Shown in pieces: positions 34,903 through 45,840 of a DNA stretch of 64,000 bases. Numbering within the stretch: position 1 is the first letter of the stretch; the number at the start of each line of letters is the position of its first letter. Under the pieces are notes generated by a model, which saw nothing but the letters and a program-made list of their open reading frames with translations, did not search any database and was not told the DNA's origin. The stretch spans positions 22,158,580 to 22,222,579 of the forward strand of contig NC_089589.1 in assembly GCF_019320115.1 (NCBI RefSeq), read 5' to 3'. The stretch comes from Miscanthus floridulus. Taxonomy: Eukaryota; Streptophyta; Magnoliopsida; Poales; Poaceae. The position numbers and the translations under genes were made by a program.

Positions 34903-36915
34903 TCATCTACTTTTTGATGGTATCCAAACTAGTTTGGGTGCTCTCAAGTTAGGTGCAACATACTTAGGCAAGGCCCTAGTATGAGTAGCGGGATATTTTG
35001 CAATTACAACCAATGAGGTACCATTGCCATCCTTTCTAAGCATATTATTATCAACAATTGAAATAGGCTTAGAAGAGTTACATAGGGGACATGAATGAGC
35101 CATGTGTCCCCTTTCTCGACATGAGTAGCACTTTCTTTTTTATTTAGCCTTTTCTTTCTTGCTCATGTGGTGCTCCTCATTGCCTTGCCTCTCATGAGTT
35201 GCTTGAGCCTTCTTCTCAAGCTTGGTAGGACACCTTGAGGCAAAGTGTCCCATGTCTCCACACTTGAAGCACTTGATGTGATCATAGGCTTTCTTCTCAT
35301 CTTCATTCTTGCTCATCATCTTGGTATCTTGGATTTGCAATGGATGCCTCGCCTTTCCACCCTTCTTGTTTTCTTCTTCTTCTTCATCAAGTCACCACCA
35401 TCTTCATGGTTGATCTTGATTTATTCTTGGGGTGTCTTCTCTTGCTCAACTTGTGGCTTTGGTTGAGGCTCCTTTTGTTGCTTCACCAATTGCTTGGTTG
35501 GGCACATTGAGGTAAGGGACCCCAAGTGCGGCTCTTGAAGCACTTGACATGCTTTAGCTTCTCTTCTTCCTTCATCTTCTTGAGCTTCTCAATGTTTGCG
35601 CAACCATTTGCAAGATGTCCCGCTTCATAACATCAGTAGCACATGGAGTGAGACAACTTCAATTGTTGTTGCTTCTTCATCTTCTTTGCCCTTTTTCTTT
35701 CGCCCTTTGTCATCTTCTTCTTGAATCCAAGGCCACTCTTGTCACCGAAGTTTCTTTGAGTCTTCATCAAATGCTCAAAAGTGACTTTTGAGTTGTAGCA
35801 CCTCTCTAGCTTGTTGCTTAATTTCTTCACTTCATTTTTGAGTTCATTGTTCTCCTTCAAAAGGTTAGTCTCACAAGAGAAGGAAGTAGAACAAGCATCT
35901 ATATGTGAAGAGCATGGCATTTTTAATAAATCATCACAAGAGGTGGATACATACTTCTTCCCTACATCACAAGGATTAGCAATAGTATGTGATTGATCAT
36001 GTGACCCATGTGATGAGCTCTCACTATTTTTAGATTTTTCATTTGAAAGTTCTTTAGTGAGAAAAGCATGGTCTTGTACCAAGTTATCATGAGTAACACT
36101 AAGTTCCTCATAAGCCAATTTTAGCTCCTCATGTGAACAAGTAGTAACATAAAGTAGATGCTTTTGTTGTTCACATGTGTTCTTTAGAAAAGGGTTTTCA
36201 TTTTTCAATTTCTCGGTTTAGCCGTCTCTTTTTCTAAAGCTTTGATCATACAACCATATCTATCTAGAAGCTCCTCATATGAATCAAGATCAATCACATT
36301 TGCATTAGATACCTTAGTGTCACCTTGTGACATGAAGCAACGTGATGTAGTTGGAGAGCTTGAAGAAACATCACTCTCATAGCCCGAGCATGATCCATCA
36401 TTATCACCATCAAGTGTGCACGGAGTAGCATCATCATTGGCATCACTTGTGGCATCATCATCAATCTTGTCAAGTGATCTTGTGGTATGATCATCATCAC
36501 TTGACCATGAGGTGGAGCAATCTTCCACAATCACCAAATTATGGTCAAGCTCAACACACTCATGCACCTCCTCCTTCTTGAACTTGCCATCATCCCATGT
36601 GGAGGAATCACCAAAGTTGTGCTTGATTGATTCCCATATTTCATGAGCGGTTCCCACATAGTTTATCCTTTTCATCAAATCAAAGCTCAAAGCATCCATT
36701 ATATAACAACAAGCATGTGCATCAAGTTCAAAGAGAACCTTTTGAGCTTCAGTTAGATTTCTATGGTCAAAGACATGAGTGAGACCACTAGTGACAATCC
36801 ACCAAAACTTAGGTCCCTTTGCACGAAAATGATCAAGCATGTGATTTTTCCAAAGTGCAAAGTTTGTGCCATAAAAAATATGTGTCTCACAATCATCTAG
36901 CCCACTAGACGCCAT
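34903..36915 (-). pseudogene. gag: Copia gag of element B, frameshifted
   Basis: The start ATG at 36915 lies about 50 bp past the PBS. The N-terminal part (YGTNFALWKNHMLDHFRAKGPKFW, then DAHACCYIMDALSFDLMKRI and HEIWESIKHNFG) is the UBN2/DUF4219 gag core. A frameshift near 36206 leads to a coiled-coil/acidic region and then zinc knuckles. The first knuckle (C-Y at 35633, then AGHLANGC) is broken by a TGA; the second is CFKCGDMGHFASRC (about 35255) and the third CYSCRERGHMAHSC (about 35110). The C-terminus reads PKLVWIPSKSR before a stop at 34903, analogous to the IWVPKRN end of element A gag. No pol follows on either side of the C insertion. Confidence 0.82.
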
Positions 36916-36952
36916 CCTCTCGGGTCAGTGAAGACCACAAATGAGAGACCTT

Positions 36953-36964
36953 GCTCCGATACCA
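36953..36964 (-). other. Primer-binding site of element B
   Basis: The minus strand reads TGGTATCGGAGC, one base different from the initiator-Met complement in element A, two bases inside the LTR end. Confidence 0.9.
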
Positions 36965-36966
36965 AT

Positions 36967-39456
36967 TGAAAGGTCGAGATGGCGGACTAGAGGGGGGTGA
37001 ATAGTCCTTTCTAAATTTAATCACACCGGCTAACCGAAACAAATGCAGAATTAAAACAATCGGTCTATCCAAGACTACACCACTCTATCAAAGTTCACAA
37101 GCACCTTATAAAGATCCTAATTAGCCAACAAATGTGCCAGGCTAGCTAGAGCTCACCTATCCAATTCTAGGAGCAAGGTCACACGAACCTATGCCACTAG
37201 TATTTTGCACACCGGGGAGCTCCTACACAATTCTAGTAAGCAAAAGCACAAAGCTCCTAAGCTCACTAGCAATGCTCAATAATAAGGCAACCAATGCCAA
37301 ATTAGAGAGCGCAAATACTTAGCTACACAAACTAAGCAATGTGACTAATAAGGTTACACAAACTAAATTAGCCACGCAAGGGAGCTACTTCTATGCTATA
37401 CAATCAAGAAGGTAACTAGTGAGCTACATAAGCTAACAAATTACAAGAGCAACTACACAAGCACAATGTATATGAAAGTAATTACAAGCGTGTGTAAGGG
37501 GATTGCAAACCAATGGAAAGAACAATGTTGACACAGTGATTTTTCTCCCGAGGTTCACGTGCTTGCCAACACGCTACGTCCATGTTGAGACAAGCTCCAA
37601 GGTTGCCGCCGGTCCTCTTGCAAGTGGTGACCCACAAGTCACACTCGCCCACGTGGAGTGCTTACCACAAGCTCTAGCACTTGACCTAGGCGGACCACTT
37701 GTTGCCCTTCACGTCTCGCTCTACTAGAGTTGCTCTTAGCGGCTCCCGTGGTGCGAGCACAATGCCCCTCACAAATCTCTTCTCCAGAGCACCGCACAAG
37801 CTTCTTGCGGGCTTCGACGGAGACCACTACCAAGCCATCTAGGAGGTGGCAACCTACAAGAGTAACAAGCACCATTGGCTTGCAAGATGACCACCTAGTG
37901 CCACTCGATGAATCCTCACGGTGCAATCGCACTTGAATCGCTCACTCACTCGATCGGATGAACACTATCAAGCTCAAGTAAGTTAGAGGGCTCCCAAGCA
38001 CTCCCACATAAGCCACCAAGGCTCTAGTGTGCTCAGCGACAAGCCCAAGGCCGGTCAATGCTTGGTTTTATAGCCCCCAAGAAAATAGAGCCGTTGTACT
38101 CCTTCACTGGGCACAGCTCGGGGTGACCAGACGTGCAGGTCCAAGTGACCGGACGCGCCGGTCCCTATGTTCGGTCGCTGTACCGCCTCCACGTGGCACT
38201 AGCCGTTTGAAATAGCCATTGCCGCCAATGGCTACCTCGCGTGCGCGCCTTCATCCACCGATCGGACATGCTGCTTAGCTTGACCGGACTCACCATACCT
38301 CAACGTCCAGTCAACAACAGAGAGCTCCCAGAGCCTCCAAAACACGACCATATGCGTCCATTCGCATGTGACCGGACGCACCACCGCCTGAGTCCAGACG
38401 TTTCTAGAGAGCTCCCCAAGCCTCTATTTTGTGACCGGACACGTTAGGTGAGTCACGATCGGACACAACACCTGAGTCCTATCCTTCACCACCTACGACG
38501 TGTCAGAGCTACGCCCACGCCATTGTGTCAGCGTACATCAGAGATGACCGGACACGGCTCCTGCGCGTCAGGTCACTCTTCGCGCCAGTGTCCGGTCACA
38601 AGACCAAGACTGCACACTCTCTGCTGCCACTTGGCCGGACGCACCGGTCCTACCGAGGCCAGCGTCCGGTCACTCACAGTGACACCTTCTTGCCTCCATT
38701 TCTTCACCAAGTTGATCCACATCAACTCCAACTTCTTCTCCTTTGCAAATGTGCCAACACCACCAAGTGTACACCATCATGTGTATATGTGTTAGCTTTT
38801 CACAAACATTTTAAGGAGTTAGCCACTCAACTTGCCACGCCACTCAATCCTAGCAAGGATGCAAAGTTAGATCACTCAAGTGGCACTAGATGACCGATAT
38901 GCAAACAAGTTTGCCCCTCTTGATAGTATGGCCATCTATCCTAAACCTGGTCATCAACTTCTCTACACACCTATGACCGGTGAAATGAAATGCCCTAGGT
39001 TATACCTTTGCCTTGCGCATTCCATTCCATCTCTTCCAATGTCGATGCAACATATGCACCAACACGATCAACAATGATATGATCCACTTCATATCATCAC
39101 GTGATCATATTGGTTCATCGATCTTGACTTCACTTGCTCTTCATCGTTGCCTCGGTCCATCGGCGCCAAGTCATCACTCAACTTGCCCTTTACGCTTGCA
39201 ACCGGCCCATCGAGCCAAGTCATGTCTTGATCTTCTCCACCTTGATCACATGACTCAATGTCATGTCTCATATGCAATGAGCTCCTTCATCATCACATGT
39301 GTGAGCTTTGCAACATCTCCGAGCCATTCCCACTTCCATGGCATATGTTGCTCACACACATGTACCTATGGACTAATCACCTGTGTATCTCACATAAACA
39401 CAATTAGTCCACCTAGGGTTGTCACTCAATTACCAAAACCAATCAAGGACCTTTCA
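36967..39456 (-). repeat. Complete 5' LTR of element B (2,490 bp)
   Basis: Plus-strand TGAAAGGTCG at 36967 to GGACCTTTCA at 39456, so the ends are inverted repeats of about 9 bases. TATA box on the minus strand (TATAAAA, 38066-38072). ACCGGACG-type motifs cluster at 38120-38670. The outer 339 bp match 8575-8910. It abuts integrase sequence of element E at 39457. Confidence 0.92.
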
Positions 39457-42030
39457 ACACCACACCGTGCTGTACTCATCACAGCAGAATGGCGTGGTGG
39501 AGAGGCGGAACCAGACGGTGGTCGACATGGCTCGATCCATGATGAATGCCAAAAGCATGCCGACAAAGTTCTAGGGAGAGGCGGTGACCATGGCGGTGTT
39601 CATCATCAACCACGCGCCCACTAAGGCCCTAAAGGGCAAGACGCTGTTCGGGGCTTGGCATGGATGCAAGCCAAATGTGTCCTTCCTCAGGACATTTGGC
39701 TGCATCGGCCATGTGAAGAACACCAACCCTCACCTCCTCAAGCTAGAAGACAGGAGCACGCCGATGGTGCTCCTGGGCTATGAGGAGGGCACCAAAGCGT
39801 ACCAGCTCTATGACCCACATGGAGGCAAGGTGGTTGTCTCGCGTGACGTCGTGTTCGACGAGAAGGTAGCCTAGGACTAGGACAGAACGGGCATGGGGGA
39901 AGCTGGCGGCTTCACTAGCACCTTCGTCGTCGAGCACTTGGTCATCCACAGTGGTGGAGACGATGGAGAGGAGGTGCCGACCACTCTAGCAACAGAGCCG
40001 AGTACCCCTGGGGCGGTGCCGACCACTCCGGAAGGGGTGCCGAGCACTCTAGGAGTGGTGCCGAGCGGTCCTGTAGTGGTGTCGACCACTCCAGGACTGG
40101 TGCCGAACGCTCCCGTAGCGGAGCCGAGAGGTCTTGTAGTGATGCCGACCACTCCAGGGCGGGTGTCGAACGCTCTCGTAGCGGAGCTGAGAGGTCTTGC
40201 AGTGGTGCCGACCACTCTAAGACTAGTGTCGAGCACTCCTACAATGGTTCCAACCACTTTAGGAGTGGTGATGAGTGGTCTAGGAGTAGTGCCAAGCACT
40301 ACAGCCGGGGTTCCAGGCACTCCAGGTGCTGTGCCGACCACTCCGGTGGAACAAGGACTCCATCGACGTCGATCGAGTTCGCCTACCATGATGGTGAGGA
40401 GGTGCGGTTCCGTAGGCTGGATGACATCATCGGTGGCACGGGGTCCTCAAGCCTGGCGGGTCGGCTACTCAATGACATAGAGCTGCTTCTCGTCAGTGCA
40501 GAGGAACCACCCATGTTCGCACTGGCTGAGCGCGATGCAAATTGGCGATGAACAATGCTGGAGGAGATGAAGGCGATCGAGGAAAACGAGACTTGGGAGC
40601 TCATCGATCCACCTCTAGGATGCCGTCCGATCGGCTTGAAGTGGGTGTACATGGTCAAGCGGGGACGAACGCGGTGCCATTGTCAAGCACAAGGCGCACC
40701 TTGTTGCCCTAGGCTTTGTCCAATGTGAGGGCATCGACTTCGAGGAAGTCTTTGCGCCGGTAGCGCGCATGGAGTCTATCCGACTGCTGCTGGCTTTGGC
40801 AGTAGTGAAGGACTGGCGCGTCCATCACCTGGACATAAAATCAGCCTTCCTCAACGGCAAGCTGGCGGAGATGGTCTTTGTTAGGTAACCTCCGGGTTTT
40901 GCTGTCAAGGGAGCGGAGCACATGGTGCTCCGACTGCGGAAGTCGCTCTACGGGCTACGGTAGGCCCCGCGAGCGTGGAACGCCAAGCTTGACGCCACAC
41001 TGGGCAAGTTTGGGTCCACGTGGTGCGCAACCTAGCATGTGCTCTACACGTGGCAACGGGGAAGGAGGAGCTCATCATCGGCGTGTATGTGGACGACTTG
41101 ATCGTCACTAGCGCGCGTGTGGAGGACATCGACAGCTTCAAGTGCGAGATGGCGGCTTGTTTTCGAATGAGCGATCTCGATGCGCTCTCCTACTACCTCG
41201 ACATCAAGGTGAGACAGGGGAAGGAGGCGCTCATGATCGATCAGAGCGCGTACGCCTTGAAGCTGTTGGAGCAGAGCGGCATGGCTGAGTGCAAACCGTG
41301 CGTCACTCCAATGGAGGAGCGGATGAAGCTGACGAAGGCCAGTACCACGGCGAAGGTAGATGCAACACTCAACTGGAGCATCGTCGATGGTCTACGCTAC
41401 CTAGTCCACACGAGGCCGGACATTTCATTCACCGTGGGCTACGTCAGCCGCTTTATGGAAGATCCTCGAGAGGATCACTGGGCCACGGTGAAGCGGCTGC
41501 TGCGCTACGTCAAGGGGACGGTGGATCAGGTGATCGTCTTCCCTAAGACCGGCGAAAGTGGGCTGCAGCTCACTGTGTTCAGCGAGTAGACATGGCGGGG
41601 GACATCGACGGACGGCGGAGCACCTCTAGCGTGCTCGTCTTCCTCGGGTCAGCTCCAATCTCATGGTTGTCACTGAAACAGAAGGTGGTGGTGCTATCCA
41701 CGTGCGAGGCAGAGTACGTGACGGCGGCCACAACGGCGTGCCAAGCTGTGTGGCTACGCCGGCTGCTGGACGAGCTGACCGGTGTGGAAGCTCACCCACT
41801 AGCACTGATGGTGGACAACTAGCCCGCCATCGCCCTCGCGAAGAATCCGGTTCTCCACGACCGGAGCAAGCACATCGACATCAAGTTCCACTTCCTCAGG
41901 GACTGTGTCGATGGAGGGCAGATCTTCATCGAGTTCGTTGAAACTGGTCCACAACTCGCGGACATCCTCACCAAGCTGCTCGTCCATCTTCGATTCACAG
42001 AGCTGAAGAAGATGATCGGCATGGTGGAGG
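39457..42030 (+). pseudogene. pol: Copia pol of element E: integrase end, RT, RNase H
   Basis: The integrase catalytic Glu motif (QQNGVVERRNQTVVDMARSM) is followed by a TAG at 39572 and HAPTKALKGKTLFGAWHGCKPNVSFLRTFGC. A linker with 7-residue repeats (39974-40351) leads to RT: WELIDPPLGCRPIGLKWVY (about 40587), a frameshift near 40665, FVQCEGIDFEEVFAPVARMESIRLLLALA in another frame, then intact GVYVDDLIVTSA (41080). Conserved RPDISFTVGYVSRFMEDP and YVKGT follow. RNase H shows STCEAEYVTAATTACQAVWLRRLL and SKHIDIKFHFLRD. Stops at 41587 and 41820 and the shifts make it non-functional. Confidence 0.9.
39974..40351 (+). repeat. 21-bp in-frame minisatellite in E integrase-RT linker
   Basis: Eighteen consecutive 21-bp units of the type GTGCCGACCACTCCAGGAGTG encode variants of V-P-T-T-P-G-V. 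The frame stays open across all units, although individual units differ at several positions. Confidence 0.88.
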
Positions 42031-42484
42031 TTTTAGAGTTAGCAGCAGGATTAGAGGAAGAATTGTAAAGTAATCTGCTGCTCTCCCTCTGTACACGCAG
42101 CAGGGGTAGGTGCCGAAAGGGCTTCCCTGCTGCTGCATTGTAGCCGCGGCAGGGGCAGACGCCGAAAGGCTCCCCTGCCGCACTGTAGCCACAGCAGGGG
42201 CATGCGCCAAAGTCAGCCCTGTTGTCACATCTAGTCACTGTAGCAGCCTGACATGTCTGTGTACTATGATTAGATGGGTAGAGTTCTATATATAGCTTCC
42301 CACTACAACTCACTGAAGAGAGTTCAGTTTTGCCATCTCCTATGCAGAGCTCCGACCAACGCTGGTGCATGTGCTGTGTGCGTGCGCTCGGTAATCCCTC
42401 CCTCTTCTACCTCCAGCCGTAGTGTGTGTGCGAGAACACCGGTGAGCAATCGGCTCACCCGTGCGGAAGATCTCAGAACCAACA
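42031..42484 (+). repeat. 3' LTR of element E (454 bp)
   Basis: Read from TTTTAGAGTTAGC (TGTT expected) after the purine-rich GGCATGGTGGAGG to GAACCAACA. It contains three GCAGGGG-centred repeats (42098-42205) and a TATA box CTATATATAG at about 42287. Boundaries are inferred from the TGTT/AACA convention because the partner LTR is not in the window. Confidence 0.65.
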
Positions 42485-42904
42485 AATAGGTGGTAGGATA
42501 ATGAGTTGAATGTGCATATAAACTATTAGCAAGTATAAACCTGCTAATACGGCTAATAGTTAGCAGTCCTCCAATTAATAATTAGTATGTTCACTAGCAA
42601 GTCTGTTTAGATCCACTGGTAGTAATTTTAGCTGCTAATTTTAGTGTGAGCTGGAGAATTTTAGTGTGAGCTGGAGAAAGAAAAATGGTCAAGGGAAGTT
42701 ACATTGTAATTATATGATCAGAAAAAATTGATATAGCCTTTGGCCATTTGAGGGATCCACTCCACTGTGACTGTAAAATTTGGAATTTCTTCCATTGCAA
42801 ACCTTGGTTGAACTTCAATCTGTCCTGCTACAAGTATCGGCAGTCAAAAGTCAAACCACGACCACGCACGCAAAATGCATCTCTGGACGTCTCTGGCCAT
42901 TCAA
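42485..42904. other. Intergenic region, 3' flank of the oxidase gene
   Basis: No ORF of note. A 20-bp stretch (AATTTTAGTGTGAGCTGGAG) is directly duplicated at about 42636-42676. Confidence 0.5.
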
Positions 42905-44576
42905 TCAGGTGCCTGGTCCGAGCGGCCGCATGCGCACCCACGCGGCGCTGCTGCTGGGCACGCCGGCGTGCACCACGAACCACATGTAGTATCCGGGTGG
43001 CGCCACCCCGGGCGTCGGCGGCGCGGCGACCACGGCCTCGTAAACCCCGACGTCCAGCTTCGCCACCCTCCCCACGGCCAGCTCCACCACGCGCTGGTTC
43101 ATCCCGAACGAGTGCGTCGCGAACGCCGGAGCCACCGCGGCCACCCGCACCACCTCCCCGCCCGCACCCGCACCCGCACCTTCCGCCATCATCCCGGCGG
43201 GTATCACGAACTTCACGGCCGTTGCCTCGCCGTACCCGACCTCAGCGGGCCCCAGCAGCACCCGCGGACGCGCGCTGTCGTGCCGCGGGTCCATGTACGG
43301 CGGCAGGAACGCCTCCATGCTCAGCTCCGTCGGGTACGTCACGTTGGCGAACACGTACCCGACGTGCGGGTTGCTGCCGCCCACCAGCACGCGGCCGTAC
43401 GTGTCCAGCGCCGCCGACGAGTGGTACATCCGCGGCACCGCCGACGCCGCCAGCGGCGACGACTGATCGAACCGCGACCCCAGCGGCGCGTCGGGCCTGT
43501 ACAGCACGGGCCGCGTGACCGGGTCCCGCCCCAGCTCCCACCCGGCGGTGCCCGCCGCGGCCCCGTTCACGATCAGCACGTCGCCCGTGGGCAGCAGCAC
43601 CATGTCGCCCATCACCCGGGCCATCGGCATCTCCTCGATCGCCCACACCACCGGGTCCGGGTCCGTCGGCGCGACGCGCGCGCAGGTCCGGTCGGCGGCC
43701 ACGAACGTGCCGTTCCGCAGCGCCAGGTGGTACGAGCCCCGCGGCGCGCCGCCGCAGACCAGCACATCGGCGTGCGCGGGCGCGTCGGGGCGGAGCGGGA
43801 GGAGCACGGACGAGCCCGACGACGGGTAGTTCCGCGGCACGCCGCCAGCGACGGGCGGGAGGCGGCGGAGCGGGGCGCGGTTGTAGGGGTCGAAGACGAC
43901 GGCGCGGTCGTTGGCGAAGACGAAGACGGTGCCGTCGGGGAGCAGGTGGAGGAACGGGTACAGGTTGTTCTCGGCGTCCGGCTCCGTCGTCTCGTCCAGG
44001 AACGGGAAGAACGTCAGCGCCGGCGCGGCGTCGGCGTGCGGGAAGTACTCGAGGTTGAACTGCCGCCGCCCGCCGAGGATGAGCACGCTGCCGTCGGGGA
44101 GGATCATGTCGGTGGCGTACCACCGCCGCGCGGCGAGGAACGAGGGGAGCTCGACCCAGCCCGTGGCCGGCGAGAAGAGCCGCGCGACGCGGTCGCCGCT
44201 GGAGAAGCCGCCGGTCTGGAGGAGCGTGCCGTTGGGGAGCAGCTCCCCGGACGAGCACCACGGGTTGGTGGCGAGCGGGTACGGGTGCAGCACGTTGGAG
44301 CGGAGGTCCAGGAGCACCGAGTGCGCCGTGCAGTCGGCGCCGTCGACGGTGGCCGCGCACGGCGCCAGCGCGGCCAGCGAGATGTTGGAGGGGCCCGTGT
44401 CGGTGCGGTCGAACATGAGTACGAAGTCCCCCGGGAGCAGCTGCATGTGCATCGCCGATGCTCGCGTGGAGGAGCTGCCATTCTCCCTGGGATGGGGCAT
44501 CATCGGCGGCGGCGGCATTGGCAATGCAGCTGGCGATCAGGAGAAGGTGGAGAAGGAAGGATCTTGGCATGGGCAT
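42905..44576 (-). CDS. Glyoxal/galactose-oxidase-like copper-radical oxidase (aldehyde oxidase GLOX type), frameshift near N-terminus
   Basis: This is an intronless gene for a secreted oxidase that would make H2O2 from aldehydes or related substrates in the cell wall. The ATG at 44576 gives a signal peptide (MPMPRSFLLHLLLIASCIANAAAADD) followed by GEWQLLHASIG. The rest of the protein is one base out of frame (SAMHMQLLPGDFVLMFDRTD, open from 44524 to the TGA at 42905), so one indel near 44460 separates signal peptide from enzyme. In the 539-residue frame all radical-copper ligands are in place: Cys90 (PWCSSG), Tyr136 (RWYATD), Tyr367-His368 (MYHS) and His471 (THSF). A glyoxal-oxidase N-terminal domain is followed by a DUF1929 C-terminal domain. 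Either a recent pseudogene, a sequencing indel, or a gene using a downstream start without signal peptide. Confidence 0.88.
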
Positions 44577-45840
44577 GGCTGCTGAGCATGCGATCTTTAA
44601 GCCTTTTCATGCATCCTTGCAATGTGATAAGCTAAGGTAGGGTGTACAGAGTGTGTTGCATACTTGCATCGCATTGTGACGTTGTGTTGGTGGAGGGTTG
44701 GTACAGGGAAGGTTGTGGGGAAATGGGGAATACGCATTTCATGCTTGGAACCGGGTATGCGATTTAAATGATACAAACTTTTTGGACTCGACGGAATTAG
44801 GTGAATCTTGCAATTTTTGGACCTGCATTCATTCTGTTCACCAGTGAAAATATTCAGGTTTAGCTAATAATTAGCTGAATTTTTGCCAAAATTTGATCAA
44901 GAGGCCGGCATAAAGAGGAAACTAATGATTAGAAGTATGCACTTTTACACTGAAGGAAGAACTTGCGAGTTTGTTTGAACTCTAGACTAGACTAAAGTTC
45001 AAATCTTGTCCAACTTTTTGACTGGTGCAATGTTGTTTTAGCCCTCACCGAAATAGGTGAATTTTGCAGAAATTCAGATGTTTCGGACCAAATCCCGGAA
45101 ACCTCCTGAGGTAGAATCACCCAATTTATAAGAGCTCAATTATGATGGTCGCCATCTTGAGGATTAATAGCAGCTGCGCACTTGAACTCTATAATCTAGT
45201 AGTCTGTTGAGGGTCGAAGGACCAGGATGACACCATCTATCGCAGTCTGGGATAGAGTACAACACATTGATACATAGGGTTACAATAGAAGTGGTTTACA
45301 AATTAGAGTGTGGAAGTATAATTTATTACACTAACTTGATTCAAATATAAGTAGTTCAAACCTACCTTGAAACACTCAAAATCAAGTAAGCCGGTAAAAG
45401 GATGTTCATTACGTATAAGATCAACATGAGAACCGAGGGATGTTAGAGCATATCTTCACCGGATTAAGAATAAAATGATCCCCTTTTTCTGTAACTAGTG
45501 ATAATAAAGATTGAAGGCAAAAAGTAAACTCCACTAGACCCCTTTCTAATCTCCTTACACTATTGTTTTATTAATTGAGAAAACCACCCCTCAATCCCTC
45601 AAAAGAAAGGGGAGATCAAATCAATCCCCCTTCCCTTACCCTCCCCCCATGCAGTGGTGTGTAGTGGCTAGAAACATGGCGGAGAAGAGAGGGCCTTTGT
45701 TAAGATGCTAAATTTTGCTACAATCGTGACACAGGATTTCTTGGCTGCAATTTTTGTGAATGCGGTAGTTTATTTAATCTTAATTTTCTTTGAACTTTGT
45801 GACAAAGCTAAGCATCAACCAAATAGGCCATCGGTTTGTT
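44577..45840. other. 5' flank of oxidase gene and intergenic DNA
   Basis: No supported coding region. A CTTAAAG TATA-like motif lies on the minus strand at about 44595-44601, roughly 20 bp upstream of the oxidase ATG. The remainder is AT-rich. Confidence 0.4.

Larger units (their letters stand above)
8575..39456 (-). mobile_element. Copia element B with gag only, split by element C
   Basis: In element orientation: complete 5' LTR (39456-36967), PBS, gag (36915-34903), then a spacer interrupted by element C between 34706 and 12008 and continuing from 12007 to 8925, a polypurine tract, and 336 bp of the 3' LTR (8910-8575). The two halves are joined by the CAAAT duplication flanking C. No protease, integrase, RT or RNase H signature is seen in the internal DNA (about 5.3 kb once C is set aside). 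This matches the described class of gag-only LTR elements (TR-GAG), although decay past recognition cannot be excluded. Confidence 0.72.
39457..42484 (+). mobile_element. Copia LTR retrotransposon E, 3' half
   Basis: Begins mid-integrase where element B ends, continues through RT and RNase H, and ends with a 454-bp LTR. The gag, protease and integrase N-terminus expected on the other side of B are not in the window; sequence left of B is hAT and element A, so that side was lost or rearranged. The lineage within Copia was not determined. Confidence 0.85.

Noticed and set aside
39013..39624. A 203-codon plus-strand ORF
   Set aside because: It crosses the boundary between LTR B and element E at 39456/39457 and is a chance fusion.
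42875..44635. A 586-codon plus-strand ORF opposite the oxidase gene
   Set aside because: It mirrors the GC-rich oxidase coding region, has an Arg/His/Ala-rich composition and no domain. The minus-strand frame carries the catalytic residues.
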